Origin: Ruminococcus flavefaciens MA2007
Lineage (GTDB): Bacteria; Bacillota; Clostridia; Oscillospirales; Ruminococcaceae
Assembly (NCBI RefSeq): GCF_000621845.1
Contig: NZ_JHXF01000007.1
Coordinates: 186,001-250,000, forward strand
Direction: 5' to 3'
Length of the DNA: 64,000 bases
Shown in pieces: positions 62,401 through 64,000 of the stretch (position 1 is its first letter; each line of letters starts with the position of its first letter). The notes below the pieces were generated by a model that saw nothing but the letters and a program-made list of their open reading frames with translations, was not told the origin of the DNA and searched no databases. The translations under genes and the position numbers were made by a program.

Positions 62401-62600
62401 CTGCCAGAATTGTATCCGTCTGTGGCAGAAACTCCCGTGTAGCCGCCTGCCGCACCGCTGCCGCCGAAATCGAACTTCCAGTTTGCCTGAGCAGCCTGTG
62501 CCTCAACAGGCTTGACTGCGCTTAGATCGCTCAGTCCAGCAAAAGCCGAAAGTGAAAGCGCCAGAGAGGTCAGACCGCTTATCAGTCTTTTTGCTTTCAT
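59433..62600 (-). CDS. Cellulosomal two-domain SGNH/CE12-type acetylesterase with dockerin
   Basis: This 1055-residue secreted protein removes acetyl groups, probably from rhamnogalacturonan or other plant polysaccharide. In order: signal peptide (1-35), an N-terminal beta-sandwich (about 38-180, WKFDFGGSGAAGGYTGVSA), SGNH domain 1 (about 190-395; ICGDSTVANYYN, SIGINDSN, DDLHQSKKGA), a ricin-type or CBM13-like module (about 400-535), a Thr linker, a type I dockerin with two Ca-binding repeats (about 568-650; DANCDGSVDMSDIVLIMQAL), a second Thr linker, a CBM35-like module (about 690-815) and SGNH domain 2 (about 830-1050; IAGDSTVQSYRES, DGTHFCEKGA). The dockerin docks it to a scaffoldin cohesin. 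Central placement of the dockerin between two catalytic halves is typical of ruminococcal enzymes. Confidence 0.92.
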   Translation of the reverse strand: MKAKRLISGLTSLALSLSAFAGLSDLSAVKPVEAQAAQANWKFDFGGSGAAGGYTGVSATDGYNSGRGYGFAQTWNVSNVSAGGSGVTADAVKFNDYGTGNTFNVDLPKGLYEVKVTIGNAPRTTIKLEGMVQMMNLTGRGATETVKLPVTDGQLNIQAVEGMSKREQSISAVEITQINTTGTMPPMVWICGDSTVANYYNCADTSQHGWGQFFNGSVFGSGYEVRNMATSGQYAKGFVDGGQFAPIETYGKSGDYYIISIGINDSNYSNETEYYNTVTDMVKRAKAKGMEVILVKQQGRRGDLQRNPKLTGRWYGGSLDKIGSEQNVRVVDLFTKWQNFGLSVGYDGMASYYAIQANGSNDDLHQSKKGAQKIAEIMAEEVGAPAREPIQPKSEVSYMFRNVNSGLYMETSDTNVQQGSADGSKPQNTWKCVQATGDYYYIKPGGTDLYMYVDNGSRDNGANIVVAEKNGYSDQFFKFADNGDGTVTILTRASRDASAVEVGSAATNNGANVQQWEVNGHACQKWEMIEVDDIIVTTPTTTTTSETTTTTTTTVVTTTETTTTSVQILVNYGDANCDGSVDMSDIVLIMQALANPNKYAFNGTDSHAITEQGMANADVTGNSDGMTVQDALYIQEYLLGLHDLPTPVSVVVTQPTTAPQTTTTTETTTTATTTTTAPVALKYYAADQTWNDGVIETTNSGYTYDKGYVNLGNNTDSNITFTVDVPAEGNYMTHIRFANGSTNDRKMKIFVNNNFDSCWMQSFPGSGSWTDWKEFGIVLPLKAGKNTIVMQSAMSEGAPNLDYIELSATDEPYAEIYDPSQEQQNTGSGQHTLYIAGDSTVQSYRESYAPQQGWGYYMQSYFNSDITVANHSIAGRSSKKFYDEGRWQTIADSLKSGDFVMIQFAINDAGASNADRYAPTCGNVDNPSSGSYEWYMTQFIKSAKDKGATPILVTTTIGMKAYSNGRFANSYTNYNTACYNLAKKYSIPCIDLNTLMVNHYNSVGYDTAKSYHLMGAVAGSTDGTHFCEKGANIVAGLVAGEIKKQNISGLASYLK

Positions 62601-62648
62601 AGTATTCCTCCAATTCCGTACATCAAGTACGCATAATTATCTAAAGTA

Positions 62649-62677
62649 ATTATATCATTGTTAATAAATCAAGTCAA
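62649..62677 (-). promoter_or_regulatory. Promoter of the dockerin esterase gene
   Basis: On the minus strand TTGACT, 17 bases, TATAAT (62654-62649). The short leader contains CGTAC-TTGAT-GTACG just before the GGAGG ribosome site and could hinder translation. Confidence 0.75.
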
Positions 62678-62774
62678 GCTTTTTGCTATGCAGTTTTGAA
62701 TTATTTCTACTCATTTTTGTGCTGTTTTAACAATATGGTTATATCAAACTTAGCTCTTAGAAATACACAGATGC

Positions 62775-62803
62775 TTGAATTATTAATAATACTGTGATAT
62801 AAT
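62775..62803 (+). promoter_or_regulatory. Promoter of the glycerol-1-phosphate dehydrogenase gene
   Basis: TTGAAT, 17 bases, TATAAT (62798-62803); ATG 62839 follows a CGGAGG site. The 62678-62774 stretch is AT-rich with no feature seen. Confidence 0.75.
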
Positions 62804-62838
62804 AATTATATAATCTAATAAAGAGCGGAGGTCTTACC

Positions 62839-63903
62839 ATGAACCAGCATACCCGATTCAATCTCCCTATCTGCCTTGCAGTTGAGGAGGACGCCTTTTT
62901 TCATTCCGACGAGATAATAAAGCGCTATATCCCCGAGATAATCGGTCAGAAGACCGTTGTGGTCTCGGAACAGTTCCTCATCGACATCTACAAGGAAAAA
63001 ATAACCGATATCAGCCACGACTTCGGCGACGCAGAGATAATCGCCATGGAGCGTGCAAGCTTCGACGAAGCTGTTCGCATAGCCAAAAAGGTCTGCGTTG
63101 AGGACATAAAGGTCATAATCGGCATTGGCGGCGGCAGAGTTCTCGATACTGCAAAATATGCCGCACACATCAGCAAGGCGGTCTACATCTGTATGCCTAC
63201 TTCACTCAGCAACGACTCCCTCGCTTCGCCCTTTGCAGTTCTTGAGACCGAGGGTGTTGCACGTAAGACCATTGAATGCAAGATACCCACAGCTATCATC
63301 GTGGATACCAATATGATAATCAACGCTCCCGTAAACCAGACTCTCTCGGGTATCGGCGACACAATTGCAAAGCACACGGCGCTGTATGACTGGAAGCTCT
63401 CTGCCAAAAAGACTGGCTCTCCCGTGGACGACTTTGCATACGCACTTAGCAGAATGAGCTATGATTCAGTCTATCACTGCGACGAACAGGACATGAAGAG
63501 CCGCGTGTTTATACGTATCCTGTCAAGAGCCCTTGTCATGGGCGGTCTGGCTATGGAGATAGCAGGCTCCTCACGCCCCTGCAGCGGCAGCGAGCACCTC
63601 TTCGCACACGCTATCGAGGAGTACTACCCCGAGATAAAAATAACCCACGGACTTGCAGTTGCTATGGGCTGTATCCCTGCCTGCATATTCCAGGGACAGG
63701 AGCCCGACAAGCTTATCAGCTTCTTCAAAAAGCACGGTCTGAGCATTGATCCTAAGTCCTACGGTATAACCGAGGATATGTTCGCGGATATGTGGGAGAA
63801 GGCAAGAACTGTCCGCAAGGGCAGGATAACCATACTTGACGAGATAAAGCACGACAGAGCACAGCTCAACGAAATATACAGCAGAATGGCGGAGGGAAAA
63901 TGA
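62839..63903 (+). CDS. sn-Glycerol-1-phosphate dehydrogenase-like (AraM/EgsA-type)
   Basis: The 354 residues match the iron-containing-dehydrogenase fold: NAD-binding IIGIGGGRVLDTAKYAAHIS near residue 96, ICMPTSLSNDSLASPFAVLE near 116, and metal ligands in SGIGDTIAKHTALYDWK and SGSEHLFAHAIEEYYPEIKI with THGLAVAMG. The TSLSND motif fits G1P dehydrogenases rather than glycerol dehydrogenase. The enzyme makes glycerol-1-phosphate, a role best known from archaeal lipids; the bacterial product use is unclear. It overlaps the next gene by 4 bases (ATGA). Confidence 0.85.
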   Translation: MNQHTRFNLPICLAVEEDAFFHSDEIIKRYIPEIIGQKTVVVSEQFLIDIYKEKITDISHDFGDAEIIAMERASFDEAVRIAKKVCVEDIKVIIGIGGGRVLDTAKYAAHISKAVYICMPTSLSNDSLASPFAVLETEGVARKTIECKIPTAIIVDTNMIINAPVNQTLSGIGDTIAKHTALYDWKLSAKKTGSPVDDFAYALSRMSYDSVYHCDEQDMKSRVFIRILSRALVMGGLAMEIAGSSRPCSGSEHLFAHAIEEYYPEIKITHGLAVAMGCIPACIFQGQEPDKLISFFKKHGLSIDPKSYGITEDMFADMWEKARTVRKGRITILDEIKHDRAQLNEIYSRMAEGK

Positions 63904-64000
63904 AAAAGGGACTGATATTCGATATGGACGGCACTCTCTGGGATTCCTCGGAGAACGTTGCCGCTTCATGGACTGAAAAAATACGTGAGCTCGGTATAGA
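63900..64000 (+). CDS. HAD-family phosphatase, N-terminal fragment (cut by window edge)
   Basis: ATG at 63900 overlaps the preceding stop (ATGA). The 33 visible codons read MKKGLIFDMDGTLWDSSENV AA..., with the HAD catalytic motif FDMDGTLWDS (nucleophile Asp9, acid Asp11), as in phosphoglycolate phosphatase-like enzymes. Coupling to the G1P dehydrogenase suggests it could dephosphorylate the product, but the substrate cannot be read from this fragment. Confidence 0.85.
   Translation, partial: MKKGLIFDMDGTLWDSSENVAASWTEKIRELGI

Overview
The window looks like a chromosome segment of a rumen or gut Ruminococcus (Bacillota, Oscillospiraceae), probably a cellulosome-forming species near R. flavefaciens or R. 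albus. The main evidence is a secreted two-catalytic-domain esterase with a type I dockerin and Thr-rich linkers at 59433-62600. SpoIID-like and peptidoglycan-binding proteins, sigma-A promoters of the form TTGAca-17-TGnTATAAT, and strong AAGGAG ribosome sites agree. The genus is an inference; no marker gene was searched.

Left part (1 to about 33.8 kb) is a genomic island. Its right edge is a 52-bp 3' half of tRNA-Leu(CAA) at 33742-33793, beside six TTTCTACCA-type repeats that look like integrase arm sites. The intact tRNA and left edge should lie to the left of the window. The island holds: (a) a minus-strand defence superoperon (25684 to beyond 1) with two DISARM-type drmA-drmB pairs. The first pair ends a HIRAN protein / coiled-coil / Hsp70-like / UvrD-like helicase cassette. 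The second ends a C5-cytosine methyltransferase / SNF2 helicase / type III Mod / type III Res cassette, and its drmB runs off the window; (b) a plus-strand three-gene cassette (26093-29250) encoding an HNH-like membrane protein, a Gly/Ala-rich membrane protein and a DUF697-like protein, bounded by two near-identical 27-bp palindromes; (c) a decayed integrative element (29369-33411) with a 5'-truncated conjugative-element helicase, a stub of a replication-initiator-like gene, a small winged-helix protein and an orphan promoter/operator.

Right part (33.8-64 kb) is ordinary chromosome, visibly richer in GC: tRNA-Ala(CGC), guaA, an HD phosphohydrolase, a GH13 amylase, two MATE exporters, maf, a DUF1015 protein, a PNPOx-like protein, cysK, metG, gltX, small secreted proteins, a SpoIID/peptidoglycan-binding group, a membrane spermidine-synthase-like protein, cyclophilin, the dockerin esterase, glycerol-1-phosphate dehydrogenase and the start of a HAD phosphatase. 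Its intergenic spaces carry many short GC-rich palindromes ending in CCCCTACA, not seen in the island.

Two features look undescribed. One is the dual-drmAB hybrid defence operon together with the adjacent HNH/DUF697 cassette. The other is a family of elements (34239-35076, 44936-45234, 50981-51282) that sit inside the loops of terminator hairpins, share TATAGAAGTTTT ends, and keep a multi-hairpin fold while stem sequences change; one copy carries a 193-codon cargo gene.
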